NCBI GenBank assembly: GCA_030847615.1
Contig: JAUMIR010000001.1
Coordinates: 32,859,501-32,923,500 of the forward strand
Source: Gambelia wislizenii
Taxonomy: Eukaryota; Chordata; Lepidosauria; Squamata; Crotaphytidae
Direction of reading: 5' to 3'
DNA: 64,000 nt
The notes beneath the pieces were generated by a model that made no database searches, was not told where the DNA came from, and saw only the letters and a list, made by a program, of their open reading frames with translations. The position numbers and the translations under genes were made by a program. Shown here piece after piece: positions 49,625-62,925 of this stretch; the first letter of the stretch is position 1; every line of letters begins with the position of its first letter.

Positions 49625-50166
49625 GTGTGTGTGTGTATTTCACATGATAGTTCAGGGAATTCTGCTTTCAAATACATAAAAGGAAGCAGCAAATATATAG
49701 GCAGTTTAAGATTTGGCCTCTTTCTTCTTTGTCGGCAGTCACTCTTCTTTGTTGGCAGTCTAATAATGCTTGCTGTGTGTGTGTGTATGTACCTTCAAGG
49801 GGCCCGTTGATGTTAGCATCCCTTATATTTGACTGCCCTCTTGTGGAAGGAAAGGCCATACTCAAGTGCTGAAACATGCTCAAGTGCAGGAGGGGCAGCC
49901 TGCATAAGTTTCAGTTGCAAGTCTTATCACCTTCTGTACATAGAAATGGAAGTGGGGAGGTGCTATTTTGACCTTTGCCTCAGGCAGTAGGACATCTTGA
50001 GCTAGCTCTGATAATAACTACAGGCTCCCAATTGATTTTCTCATATTTCACATGGTGAGCACTTAATCTGAAATTCCAGATGGGGGAGACCCCTCTCTCT
50101 CCCCGCCCCCGCCACTTAACTACACTTTCCCTTTGAGATCAGATTGTTCCTTGTATTTCAGGCACC

Positions 50167-50440
50167 AGTCCTGGTGGCGCAGTGGTTAAATGCCAGTACT
50201 GCAAGTCACCACATCGCAAGTTCAATTCCAGCAGGCTCCAAGTTCACTCAGGCTTCCATCATTTCGTAGGTTGGTAAAATGAGTACCCAGCTTGTGGGGG
50301 CAATTAGCTAACACACATTGGAAACTGCTTAATGCAGTGTAGATGTGTAAATTGCTGTTGCTTAAAATAATTTGTAAGCCGCTCTGATAGCCTTCTGGCT
50401 GAAGAGCGGGGTATAAATAAAAAAATAAAAAATATATATT
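50167..50440 (+). mobile_element. tRNA-derived SINE, family 2
   Basis: A box TGGCGCAGTGG and B box AGTTCAATTCC are in the head. The body ends AATTTGTAAGCCGCTCTGAT, GCGGGGTATAAATA and an A-rich tail. Copy 2 is at 55692-55988. Confidence 0.87.
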
Positions 50441-51254
50441 TGTACAAATTTTCAGGGAATAATCAAATGTCTTTTACCACTGTTCATTTGGATTGCTTTT
50501 ATTGTATTTCAGCATCATAGTAGGTATTGTAATGTACTATTTTAAATCAATGCAAATTGTGTTTTTAGGTCAGAGCTGGACAAAGTGTGAGCCTCGAAAG
50601 GATGTTGGAAGCAACTCCCATCATTTCTCGCTAACATAGTTAACGGTGAAGGATGTTGGGAGCTGCATTTTATTGAGTTCAACAACCTCTGGTGGCCTGC
50701 ATTTTACCCTCTCCAATTTCAGATTTTTTTTAATTTGTGTTTTTATTTAGATTGCCAATTGCTTTGGGCTCTTACAAAGAAGGTGGGTATAAACTGAAAT
50801 CAGTACCAACACTACCATGCAGATGTTACAGAACTTACTTTCAACATCTGTGGCTGCCTATAGTAGCATGGTTTTGTACACTCTCAAACCATCATAGATT
50901 ACATGATATTTTTTTTTAAAAAAAATACCCAGGCGATCCAGTTAGTGAACATGAGGAGACAGGAAGCCTCTGTCAGAATACTGTAAGAATTGAATGACCC
51001 AACATGGTTGACAGCAGGAGTTCATTTAGCTTGTCCTTTCTTTTTGCGTTCCTTTTGTTCTGATTGCTATAGACATGCAAGCGCATTTATTACTTTTTTT
51101 AAAGGAAAGCTCAGATGTGAGAACTTTGGGGATTTTCTCTCAAGGTTGTTATTTCAGATAAATCACTTGCCATGTGAAAATGAGATGGCAAAGTATAAGA
51201 AACTGAACACCCAGGAATAAATATATGACTACACGTTGGAATAAGACAAGAGCC

Positions 51255-51470
51255 ACCTTGTTGTTAATTGCTGTGAAGTGGACTTTGACTTATGGTGACC
51301 CTATGAAAATGAGACCTCCAAGTCTCCCTGTTATGAACAGCCCTGCTCAAATCCTGCTAATTCAGGGCTGTGGCTTCCTTGATTGAATTTATCCATCTGT
51401 AATGTGGCCTTCCTCTTTTCCTAATGCCTTCTATCTTGCCAAGCATTATTGTCCACTGGAATCCCATATG
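51255..51470 (-). mobile_element. LINE reverse-transcriptase C-terminal scrap
   Basis: The minus strand reads IMLGKIEGIRKRGRPHYRWI, then NSIKEATALN, a stop, and QDLSRAV. The GKIEGxRKRGRPxxRW block is typical of the C-terminal end of several LINE ORF2s. The clade is undetermined. Confidence 0.65.
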
Positions 51471-51872
51471 GTAGTTACAAATATGTAACCTAGAGTTACA
51501 CACTTTTGGCTGTTACATATTCATGGCTCCTATGCAGCCCCTAGTTTAGGGAATACATAGGGACCGTGAAAGTTCCTCAAAACTCCACTTACCAGACAGC
51601 AGCTGCTGTGATCAACAGGGATCTGTTCCCCTGTTGCTTGGGGGCTCTTCCCAAGCCCCTTGCATGAGTGATCTGTGGCGCGAGGGAGAATTGATTCAAG
51701 GACCCAGCTTCTGTCTGTCACAACGGAGACTGCTCACAAGAGGGGGTGGGAATAGAACTCAGCTGCTTCCTGATTGACAGGGGAATTGATCACCATCAAT
51801 CACAGCGTCTGCTTCCCCGTAAGTGGGGGTTAGGGGTCAGGCGGGGATTCATTGTGTAGCACTGTAACTACT
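51471..51872. mobile_element. hairpin-forming element, copy 2
   Basis: About 400 bp with outer GTAGTTAC and GTAACTAC and inner CTCCACTTACCAGACAGCAG against CTGCTTCCCCGTAAGTGGGG. It is a diverged relative of 5321-5697; the arms correspond, while the loop around 51650-51740 differs. Confidence 0.6.
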
Positions 51873-51899
51873 GCTCACATATACATAAATCCCATACAG

Positions 51900-52262
51900 C
51901 AGTGGTTCTTAACCTGTGATCCATGGACCCCCAGGGGACAGCGATGCCATCACAGGAGGCTTGAAGACTGCTTGGCCACCTCCTCCCTACAGTGGAGTGG
52001 CATGTGACAGGAGCCAAGGCAAACGCTGGCTGGCTGGCTTGGCATTCAATCCATTCCAGCCACAAACTTGTAGGAAGAAGCAGGAGAAAAGTCTTCGCTC
52101 CCCCTCCAGTGCCTCTGAGGGAAGGTTTAGTGGATGCTGTAATTGCATTATTATTGTTGTTGATGATGATATTATTGTTATTTTAAATCTTGAGTTAAGC
52201 CTTGGGGTCTGTGGCAACAAAATACATTTAAAGGGGGGTAAAGAATAAGTTAAGAGCCACTG
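51900..52262 (+). mobile_element. hAT-like MITE (CAGTGGTTCTTAACC type)
   Basis: A 363-bp element runs from CAGTGGTTCTTAACCTG to AAGTTAAGAGCCACTG. Flanks CCATACAG (51892-51899) and CCATGCAG (52263-52270) are an 8-bp target duplication with one change. Open frames of 60-110 codons on both strands lie within it and are not genes. Confidence 0.87.
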
Positions 52263-52416
52263 CCATGCAGGATTCCAGGCATCTCTTCTAACGACTCCTG
52301 TCTTCTCATCTTATGTCCAAAGTACAACAGTCTTAGTTTAATCATTTGGACTTCTAGAGAGGGTTAATTTGGGCACTTGGGATGCTGAAGGATTTAATTT
52401 GGTCCACATTTTAAAG

Positions 52417-52552
52417 GAGTGATTCCTAAACTTTGGTCCTCCAGGTATTTTGGACACCATCTCTCAGAAGCCCTAGCCACCTTAGCGAACAGTCAGGAAT
52501 TCTGGGAGATGAAGTCCAAAACACCTGGAGGACCAAGGTTTGGGAATCACTG
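52417..52552. mobile_element. palindromic hAT-like MITE, 8-bp TSD
   Basis: A 136-bp near-palindrome has ends GAGTGATTCCTAAACTTTGG and CCAAGGTTTGGGAATCACTG, flanked by a perfect 8-bp duplication TTTTAAAG (52409-52416, 52553-52560). CTCCAGGTATTTTGGAC pairs with GTCCAAAACACCTGGAG inside, so the whole element can fold into one hairpin. Confidence 0.9.
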
Positions 52553-53432
52553 TTTTAAAGGAAACCAAAATAATTTGTTCTTCCCAGACTAATTTGTGGA
52601 TCAGAAGACAATAATCCTTTGGACTGGATACTTCACTGAATTTTGTGAGGCAGTTCAATTCAAAAATGCATATTCTGGGGGAAATCATGTAAAATCATAT
52701 ATAGTGTATTTGTATAGCTCTGTGTGTGTTCAACTTAAATGTTTCATATGTGTTTTTTTTAATGCAGTCCGAGGTGGAAAAAATATGGAACCAACTTATA
52801 ATTGAACACACGTGAAACAGGAAATGCCTGGAAATAAATGAATCTATCTATCCCTAGCTGGCATTTTCCCCTGCACAGAACAGTTAAACATATGGCATTG
52901 GCTCCCTCCCCACAAAAAAAATATTAAGGTTGGTGTTTGGCAATGTGAAATATTTTCCCAGTTCTGGTGTTAAGGAACACAGCTTTTGGTGTGGTTATAT
53001 TTAGACTTATTTTAGGTAAGGTAGATGCTTGGAAGATAGAGTGTTCCACTGAGTAATTAGAAATGCATTTGAGATCTGGGGGATCTAGGTATATGTTTCA
53101 TGTCTGTCTTGAGTGCACTTCATGTGGTCTCAAGCAAGTCACCATGTCTCTCAGTTCTATAGCTGTAAGATGGGAATAATAGTGGCCTACCTCACAGGGC
53201 TTTGGAGCTGAAACTACAGGGTTAAGATTGCAAAGTCAAATGTTATGTAAATGATACACAGGAACAGAGGTTTGACTGGCAGGCATACTCATTGTCTAAA
53301 GCTGATTTCCCTAAAACTATGTCTGGTGCTGATCTTCAACTGATTTTAGCAAGAGAAATAGAGTATATAACTTGAGTATATTTATCATTGTGAATCAGGA
53401 ACTGTATTGTAACTCCTCTATTTTTCATTAGG

Positions 53433-53862
53433 AACTGTGTCCAGAGGAGGGTGACCAAAATGGTGGGAGGTCTGGAAGCCATGCTCTACGAGGAGCTTAG
53501 GGACCTGGGTATGTTTAGCCTGGAGAAGAGAAGGTTAAGAGGTGACATGATAGCCATGTTTAAACATTTGAAGGGATGTCATACTGAGGAGAAAGTGAGC
53601 TTGTTTTCTGCTGCTCCAGAGACAAGGACACAGAGCAATGGACTCAAACGACAGGAAAAGAGATTCCACCTAAACATTAGGAAGAACTTCCTGACAGTAA
53701 GAGCTGTTTGGCAGTGGAATGCACTGCCTCAGAGTATGGTGGAGTCTCTTTCTTTGGGGGTTTTTAAACAGAGGCTGGGTGGCCATCTATCGGGAGTACT
53801 TTGATTGGGTATTCCTGCATTGCCAAGGTTGGACTAGATGGCCCTTGTGGATGATTCTATGA
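53433..53862 (+). mobile_element. CR1-like LINE 3' fragment with long open frame
   Basis: The frame at 53451-53804 stays open for 117 codons ([20 protein letters not shown] ... QRLGGHLSGVL), covering the last part of the RT ORF. It is 5' truncated, so this is a young-looking but inactive LINE end, not a gene. Confidence 0.9.
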
Positions 53863-54319
53863 ACTCATCCCTCTACCCTGAATTTGAGCTGGCTACCAGA
53901 GTCAAATCAGGGTTAATGTAGAAGATATCTCAATGGAGTAGTTTTGCCTTTGTAATTGCCACTTGCAAGCTAATGATTTATGATTGTACATGGAGATTAA
54001 TATTGTCTCACAGTAGTACCTTATGGCCAAAACACTTAAGATGAAACTATGCTTCAAAGTGTGACTTCAGTGGACTCAGAGTATAGTTATATGTGTTGCA
54101 TTCTAGTCTATGTAATTTATCTGACCAGGTGTGGAGAAAATTCTTATTACTGGCTGCTATTATACAGTATGTTGAACTTGGAGAAGGACTACCATCAAGG
54201 GCTATGCCCCCAAACAAGGCCCACACCTTGGATGGCTCCTGTAAAATTTGGACTGAAATCTGGAATGGATTTACTACACTGATGACATGGAACCTGCCCA
54301 AGTGCTAAAGCCACCATCG

Positions 54320-54545
54320 TAACCCCATTTACCTGGGGTTTTAGTGTTGGACGAGAACTTTGGAAGCCAGGGTTTGACTCCCCAGTTGGCGATGCAAACC
54401 CACTTGGTGTCCTTGGGCATGTCATACTCTCTCAGCTTCAGAGGAAGGCAATGGTCCCAAAAAAACCCTCTGAGCAGAAAACCCCATGTTAGGGTTGCCA
54501 CAAGTTGGAAACAACTTGAAGGCACACATCAACAAAAGCCCAATG
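54320..54545 (+). mobile_element. tRNA-derived SINE, family 1, diverged
   Basis: TTTTAGTGTTGGACGAGAAC, CCAGGGTTTGACTCCCC and the body to CAACTTGAAGGCACAC; plus orientation. It lies 50 bp from the Tigger-like element at 54594. Confidence 0.77.
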
Positions 54546-54593
54546 AGCACAATGGGATTTTTTTTTTCCTGAGTAGGCATGTACAAGTTGAGT

Positions 54594-55215
<622 letters not shown>

Positions 55216-55691
55216 TTACAGCCAAAACAGCACCAAGACCAGAGGAAAGTATCAGCAGGGTTCATGGAAACCCAGGATTTGTAAAACTACTCCTCAAAGT
55301 AGTTGGGGAGAAGGGGCTCTAAAACATGAATGGGGAGCAAAAAACATGTCTGGTGATTGTAACATACACACTAACTGATTCTTGGTTGGGGGAACAGAAA
55401 ATGGGGGGGAATGCAACAGAGGATCTTGGAAGAATGCATGGCTAGCTGGCTGGCACCCTGAAAAGAAGCTCTCCACATGGCCACATTTTATTGCAAGTCT
55501 TACAAGTGTAACAACAGCAACAAAATCAATCTGTAACATCCCATTACAAGGATTATGCACATAAAGAGGGGCAAAGCAAACTTGATTCTTAATGGCTGGT
55601 GTTATAATAGGTAGGAAATCCCTACTTTCTACCTAATGGGTAGGAAGCCTCTACCCTCATGTGTACCTTCTCTGCTTCCACTTATGTAAAC

Positions 55692-55988
55692 AGGGAACCC
55701 TGGGGCGCAGTGGTTAAATGCCAGTATTGCAGCCACAACGTTGCAAGTTCGATCCCAAGGGCTCCAAGGACTCAGCCTTCCATCCTTTCGTAGGTCAGTA
55801 AAATGAGTACCCGGCTTGTGGGGGCAATTAGCTAACACACGTTGGAAACTGCTTAGTGCTTAGCATGCTATAAAGCAATGCAGATGTATAAAGTGCTTTT
55901 GCCTAACAATTTGTAAGCCGTTCTGAGAGCCTTTGTGGCTGAAGACCAGGGTATAAATTCCTAAATAAATAAATTTAAAAAATAAACA
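55692..55988 (+). mobile_element. tRNA-derived SINE, family 2
   Basis: Head GGGGCGCAGTGGTTAAATGC and AAGTTCGATCCC, body GTACCCGGCTTGTGGGGGCA, tail CTAAATAAATAAATTT. It is about 85% like the copy at 50167 by eye. Confidence 0.87.
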
Positions 55989-56540
55989 TAAAGATGTAAA
56001 TTTTTTGGAAATTTTGAAGCCATGGGGGGAAACTGTTTTGTTTTTTTCTGGGTTTCTTCAAAAAAAATTGAAATTTTCAGAAAAATTGAAAAAATGCTAC
56101 ATTAGCACTTTTTACAGATTGAAAGTCACTCTGTTACTTTATGAACATAAAATATGACTATGTACAATTTGATTTGGCATAAAATTATCACAATTGTTAT
56201 ATTAAAAATACAGTGTATTCAAACAATTATTGTATTCAAACAATTATATGTGAATACCTTGTCTTAAAGATTTTATCCATCATGCTAAAATAAAACATTC
56301 CATAACAGATTTCCTTCCTTTTTTTCCTTTTTTTCAATTATTCAGGAAAAACAAAACAAAAAAAGGCTTCTGGGAAAAAATGGATTCCCCCCCTGGTTTT
56401 TTCCTCCCCCCCCCCGGCCTTCACATCTCTATGTAAAGAAAGGGCTTTCATTCACTGTTATAGCAAAATATCGGCAGCTGCAACTGCAGTGACCAATAGG
56501 AAAAGTTGTACAGTGATCCTAGGTCAGAAATAACTTGTAA

Positions 56541-56706
56541 CATTTTAAGGGAGAGACCCCAGCTCAGTGGTAGATCACATGTTTTTTACGGGAAGGGTCC
56601 AGGTTCAATTCCTCCCCTGTTTCTCCCAATCTCCAGTTAAAACAGCTCAAGTAGGAAACATGAGAGGAGGTTCAACTGAAGATTCTGAAAAGCTGCTGCC
56701 AATAGG
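56541..56706 (+). mobile_element. tRNA-derived SINE, family 3
   Basis: CAGCTCAGTGGTAGATCACA (A box) and CCAGGTTCAATTCCTC (B box) with the body AATCTCCAGTTAAAACAGCT and AAAGCTGCTGCCAATAGGC. No acceptor-stem pairing is visible, so it is a SINE rather than a tRNA gene. Confidence 0.77.
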
Positions 56707-58294
56707 CATTAAATTTCCCTTATTTCAGTCTCACATGCAAAAATAAATAATTGCAAAAGTTTTGTCTGTGCTGGGCAAGGCTGAGTTTTTGTACACTTTT
56801 AATGATGATGATGATGATAATGATGCATTTTGGGATTTGCAAGTGAACATTTGCTTGCCCAGAAAACATCTTTGCACACAAAAAAGTGTACAGTACTTTG
56901 CATAAATACATTGTTTTCTGAGCAAAATGAAAGGGAAGGGTTGCACAAAAACAAGTTTTTAAAATGAATTTTTCACAAAGTCCTGAAATGTGAACAATCT
57001 CATGGCAGCTAACAAATTTCTCAAAAGGGAGATTCCTTCTCTGACTGAGAATGAGAAAAAGTGCCAGTATTCTTTATATCCATACTATTGGTTAGGGTAA
57101 ACAATCCAGGGACCAGTAGCACAGCTTGGAAAAATTGCTTGTTGCACTACAAGTCCCAGAATTCCATAGTCAGCATAGCCAATAGCCATGCTGGCTGGGT
57201 TTTCTTCAGAACTGTTGTCTAAAAAGGAAGGAATGGGGGGGGTTGTTTTGTTTTTTGGGGATTTTTTTTTTGATGCTCTGGTTATGGGAAACAATGTTTT
57301 TACACCCCCAATGCAATTTTTTATGCATATGTAGGGGAACATAGGGGGAATGTGGAGGCAAAGATCATCAATGAAAGACTTTTCAGGGTAGTCTTCCATT
57401 AGCAATCTTACTGACTGCACACTGATCTCAGAGGGTCATTTTCAAGGAGGCTTAGGAACCTCAGAAAGCAAAATGGAAAGCTTGCTGCCTCAAATGAATC
57501 ACACTGGCTACATAAACAGTGAAGTGGTTGTTTATTTTTCAAATTCCCAATTGCAAATAGTGATGCCACAGAATGTCCCTTCCTCCATGAACCTTCATTC
57601 AGAAACATCTTATTAAAGGTTCCTTCAGTCTGGAGCCTGAAAATGTAAATCTTAGCACTGGAACGCCCATATCTCTGCTGGCATGTAGCACAACTTGGTA
57701 GATCACCATCTGGCATGAGATATCAAGTTGTTTAAAAGCACAAACGTGGGCTTCAGGGGCAAAGCAGAGGACTTGGAAATTCAATGTTTATCTGAAATAA
57801 GGCTGTAACCAAGCATGGGTTTACCATGCCATCCTCTATATATCCAATCTATATTTGGAAACTAAACTAAAGGGTTGGGCTGAGTTAATTCTTGTACGGG
57901 AGACCACCAGGGAACATGTGAGAGCTAGAAAAGAATCTTCTCTAAAACCCTGGAGAACCATTGTTGTCAGTGAGAGTTGACAGAATTGGACGAGAAGAAC
58001 CAACAGTTTGGGTAAGTATCAAACTACTTCCTACATATGTTCCTAACAATGGTATGGTGGCACTGCACTGGCTGGAGTGGAAGAGGGGAAAGGAAGGAAT
58101 ATGATTCTGTGCGTTCTCAGTTCTACCCCAACAACCAAATTCACTCTGCATATCCATACCTGGAAAGTGTGGAGTGTTGCGTTTCAGAGCATTTTTATAT
58201 TTTCAGTTTGTTTTTTAAAACATGATACCTGCTGGGGCCCTTTAGTGTAGGATAGAAGACAAACGTGAACAAATACAGTAGTAGAGCAATCCTG

Positions 58295-58375
58295 TGCACA
58301 TCTACTCAGAAGTAAGTCCCACTCAGTTCAATGGGGTTACTTCCAAGTAAGTGTGTATAGGACTGCAGCCAAACT
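58295..58375 (+). repeat. single copy of the CTACTCAGAAGTAAGT repeat
   Basis: CATCTACTCAGAAGTAAGTC, TCAATGGGGTTACTTCCAAG and TGTGTATAGGACTGCAGCC; the fullest copy of the unit seen twice at 16457-16740. Confidence 0.6.
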
Positions 58376-58687
58376 AAAGTGATAAAACTTAAGTTCCCTC
58401 TTTTGCTAATATATGCAGCAATGTCTATATGCCTACATTCTATCCATTTATTCCATGTATCATTTGTGTAGTGTAATAGTGTATACAATAAAACCATTTA
58501 AAAACAATGTCCTGTAAAACTGAATTTCTGAATATATCAAGTTGTTTTTGGTGTTACATGGCATCAAATCAACTCTGACTTTTGGCAGCTCTCTCATGAT
58601 GGGGTTCTCTTGTCAGGAACTCTTCAGAACCAGTTTGCTATTGCCTTCCTCTTAGGCTGAGAGAGTGTGAATTGTTCTATCCACCCA

Positions 58688-59216
58688 GGGCTCATCTCAC
58701 CAGCCAGGATACACCAGCTCCCTGCCGGTGTATCCTGGCTGTGGATCTGGCTCATCCTTCCCTGTTACCTCAAAAAAGAAAAAGAAAAAAAGCCAGAGTT
58801 CACACAGGAATGCTGGCCTGTTGCAGCAGCCACCACCGCCATTTTCTCTGCTGATACAAAAGCCAGAAGGGGTCCACAACATGTGACTGCAGGCTGCCTG
58901 CATGTGACCAACCTTGGTCACAGACTGAGAGTCCCCTGTCTGGCTTCCAGGAGAGCCAGGGAACTGGTGGCAGCAGCAAGGGATGGTGTTCTGGGATGGG
59001 CTCCCGCGGACATGTGGGATCCAATCTGGCAATACTGGATTAAACCTTTAAACATGGTAAAGAGCCCTATCCTGGCTTGCCCACGTTCCAGCCCGTATCT
59101 ACCCCAGGAGTCATGAGGACTATGAGGGGTCATGGGGGTAAATGCCCTGCGTTGTCTGGACTGCAGGGCTCTGGAACAAGGGCAAACAGGGGCATTTGGC
59201 TTGTGTAGACAAGCCC
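58688..59216. mobile_element. 3-bp-TSD non-autonomous transposon, copy 7, inserted in a SINE
   Basis: A 529-bp insert with ends GGGCTCATCTCACC and GTGTAGACAAGCCC is flanked by CCA (58685-58687, 59217-59219). It interrupts a tRNA-derived SINE. Joining the two flanks with one CCA gives CACCCAGTAGGGTTCC, which matches the intact SINE (CACCCAGTGG-ATTTCC type) at 26941-26954. This proves both borders and the 3-bp duplication. Confidence 0.88.
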
Positions 59217-59266
59217 CCAGTAGGGTTCCATGGCTGAGTAGGGATTCAAACTCTTTTCTTCTAGTC

Positions 59267-59453
59267 CACTGTTTCTCAACCAGGTTCCCTGGAACCCTAG
59301 GGTTCCCCAAGAGGTTGCTAGGGGTTCCTCAAGGGATTGTGATTGTGGGTAGAAAGCAATAGCAGTATACAGAATAATGTTTATGCAGGGGTTCCCTGAG
59401 ACCTGAAAATTATTTCAAGGGTTCCTCCAGGATAAAAAGGTTGAGAAAGGCTG
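59267..59453. mobile_element. hAT-like MITE inserted in a SINE, 8-bp TSD
   Basis: A 187-bp element has ends CACTGTTTCTCAACC and GGTTGAGAAAGGCTG and a perfect 8-bp duplication TTCTAGTC (59259-59266, 59454-59461). Removing it with one TSD restores the SINE sequence TTCTAGTCCAACGCTCAAACC. It is the second transposon in that SINE. Confidence 0.92.
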
Positions 59454-59609
59454 TTCTAGTCCAACGCTCAAACCAGTATACCATGCTGGTTCTGACTATA
59501 TAGATATCTCTATATTGAAGAAGTAGTTTTGGATGACAAGTCCCAGAATCCCCTAGCCCAGCAAATGTAGGGGATTCTGGCAGTTGTAGTTCCCAAAGGG
59601 TTCCCCCCC

Positions 59610-59695
59610 CCCAGCTTGATTTTCAATATATAGATTACATATAGAATTACAGAGGCTATAGCTCTATATCTGCATATTGAAAGCCAAGCTGGGCA
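59610..59695. repeat. inverted repeat with AT-rich core
   Basis: CCCAGCTTGATTTTCAATAT pairs with ATATTGAAAGCCAAGCTGG-type sequence at the other end, with a TATAGATTACATATAG core. It has the shape of a small MITE but only one copy is present. Confidence 0.5.
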
Positions 59696-59743
59696 GGAGA
59701 GGGGGAGGCTTTTAGGGTGATAACTGCTAGAATCTCCCTACAA

Positions 59744-59872
59744 CAGTGGTTCTTAACCTGTGATCCAGGGACCCCCAGGGGTCCACAATGTCCTCACAGG
59801 GGGTCCGTGAAGGCTGCTTGGCCCACCTCTTTCCTGCAGAGGAGCAGCCACATGACAGGAGCCAAAGCAAAT
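59744..59872 (+). mobile_element. truncated hAT-like MITE (CAGTGGTTCTTAACC type)
   Basis: CAGTGGTTCTTAACCTGTGA begins a segment that follows the copies at 51900 and 22542 for about 130 bp and then stops near CAAAGCAAATATTTTG, where an AT-rich ATTGAATATT repeat takes over. The right terminus is missing. Confidence 0.75.
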
Positions 59873-60166
59873 ATTTTGAATATTAATTGAATATTGACTA
59901 TTCAATATTAATTGAATATTTGAATATTAACATTTTAAAATATGCAGAATGTTTTATGTGCAGCTTATTTTCCTTAAACCCCACTAATATGTGAAAGTTT
60001 GGAGAAACATGTACATTCTCTCATAGCAAAACAGGAAATACAAAAAGACTACGGTGAAGGGAGGGGCTGGGTAAGCCTGGTTAATGCCAGACAATCTCAG
60101 CTTAGGGAATGAAGTGAAGGGGGGAGATGTGGGGCGGGGGAGGATACAAAATGAGGCTTTTCCTCT

Positions 60167-60761
60167 GGGCTTGTCTACGCTAAAATGCATACTCCCCCCC
60201 CCCGATCCAGTGCAATTTGTCCACACAATGCATACATTGAATCTGCTCCTTTTAGCTGTTAATCTGACTTAACAGAAAACGCAAGCCGCCATGTTGTTTT
60301 GAATGTGTGGATAGCTGGATCAGGCTGTATTCAGAGCGACCCAGCTGCCCACATATTTACACACCCACCACATTGGCCCTGCTGGCCTTTTCCCCTCTGC
60401 TGCTGCCATTGCCTCAACTACCAGGCAGGTATCTCTTTACGAGCGCCTGGCCATCATCATCGCTGCTGCTGAAGTCAGAACAGGGCACTCGTTGATCACA
60501 CGGGTGCCCCGTTCTGACCTCACCAGCAGTGATGGCAACAGCCAGGTGCTTGGGTGGTAGGCAAGGTGGCGGTGGCAGCGGTGGCACCGGGGGTGGGGGG
60601 AGAGACAGGCCAGCAGGGCTGATGCAGCATCTGGACTACAGCATGGCTCCAGAATGGATCCACACCAGTATGTGTAGCTGGCATTGGGACAATCTGGGGC
60701 AACACCAGAGCATAATGCTCCGCACTGGCCCCGGATTTAAGCACCCAGTGTAGACAAGCCC
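60167..60761. mobile_element. 3-bp-TSD non-autonomous transposon, copy 8
   Basis: A 595-bp element has ends GGGCTTGTCTACGC and GTGTAGACAAGCCC, the closest terminal pair of the family, with TCT on both sides (60164-60166, 60762-60764). An AACATGGCGGCTT motif lies on the minus strand at about 60284-60297. The rest is GC-rich (GGTGGCAGCGG runs) and lacks the GC-box/CCAAT pair. Confidence 0.87.
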
Positions 60762-61432
60762 TCTGACAAATGGCATAGAAAAGCTATAATAGAGATCGGA
60801 CAGTCAGCCAAGGGGAAGAAAGGAATAGGGTTTTCGGGAGCTGTGAATGATTAAATAGTTCAGGGGTTAGTATGTGACCTAATTGTGTATTAATAGACTT
60901 CTGCTTGTTTATTCTTGTTTACAACAGTGTCTGGCAGTTCCTGTTAGGTTTTGATAGAAAGTTTGGTCATGCTTATCACAGTGAACCTACAGAACACAGC
61001 CACTGGCCCATACAGGGATCACTTTAAGGCCCAGGTGCTCGATCTTGGGAGGGATCTTGAAGGAATGAGGGACAAGGTGAGTGATAGGCGCCCAAGGGTT
61101 TGGAAGCCAGGGGAGGGGATCCATCACAGCTACTTTTGCTGAAATGGTTGAGTCCAGAGAAAATTTATTTCCATCCTTGATTAACAGACTGCCTTAGTCT
61201 GTTAGTCTAGGGACCTCGTTCAAAGGAACTTTGTCCTGGGAAATGCTTAACACCCATAGAGTTCCAGATATCTGGAAGATAAATGTGGGAACACAATAAA
61301 AATATTGACGATATCTTGCTATATTAACTGGTATGTCAGTATGATGAAGAAAGCATAAAAAGAATAACAGTAGTTTCCATCAGAGCCTTGGGAAAACTTT
61401 ATCTTTTGGACTACCACTCCTAGGGTGCATCT

Positions 61433-61645
61433 ACACTGTAGAAATAATGCAGTTTGACACCACCTTAACTGCCATGTCTCCATCCTACAGAATTCTGGGC
61501 TTTGTAGTTTTGTGAGGCATCAGTACTCTTTGGCAGAGAAAGCTAAAGACCACGCAAAGCCACAGATTCCAGGATTCCATAGGATGGAGCTAAAGCACTT
61601 AAAATGGCATCAAACTGCATTATTTCTACAGTGTAGATGCAACCG
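61433..61645. mobile_element. palindromic 213-bp MITE, copy 3
   Basis: Starts GGGTGCATCTACACTGTAG and ends CTACAGTGTAGATGCAACC. It lies 236 bp from the PRKCE exon at 61881-61966 within the same intron. Confidence 0.82.
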
Positions 61646-61778
61646 TAGAATCCCAGCTTCTCACAGAAATTTGCTGAAGCTATTCTCTATACATGAAAAA
61701 GTAAATGAGGTCCTAAACAGATGCTAGAATGATAGAAGTAAGACCCATCTCTCTTTCAAATAAGGGAAGTAGCAGTCA

Positions 61779-62890
<1,112 letters not shown>

Positions 62891-62925
62891 CTTGACATTG
62901 GTACCCTTGCTTTCCTATTACTCCC
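62891..62925 (-). CDS. PRKCE: PRKCE coding exon, end of first half of C1A (35-nt micro-exon)
   Basis: This micro-exon encodes GVIGKQGYQCQ, the middle of the C1A zinc finger of PKC epsilon, a diacylglycerol-activated, calcium-independent Ser/Thr kinase that moves to membranes when activated. The acceptor reads CATTCACAG and the donor is G|GTAAGG. The first base completes a split Trp codon (IW-GVIG in the family) and the last G begins the Val codon finished by the next exon. The Cys of QCQ is one of the two Cys of a CxxC zinc pair, and the second comes from the next exon. The next intron is 924 bp. The preceding exon, with the first C1A zinc ligands, was not found up to the window edge. PKC eta was considered, but the later exons fit epsilon much better. 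Confidence 0.9.

Larger units (their letters stand above)
58549..59495 (-). mobile_element. tRNA-derived SINE, family 1, split by two transposons
   Basis: Three SINE pieces (58549-58687, 59220-59266 and 59462-59495) are separated by the 3-bp-TSD element at 58688-59216 and the hAT-like MITE at 59267-59453. The order of pieces and the duplicated CCA and TTCTAGTC show two independent insertions into one SINE. Confidence 0.88.

Noticed and set aside
56541..56706. tRNA gene
   Set aside because: A- and B-box-like words are present but acceptor and anticodon stems do not pair; it fits a SINE head.
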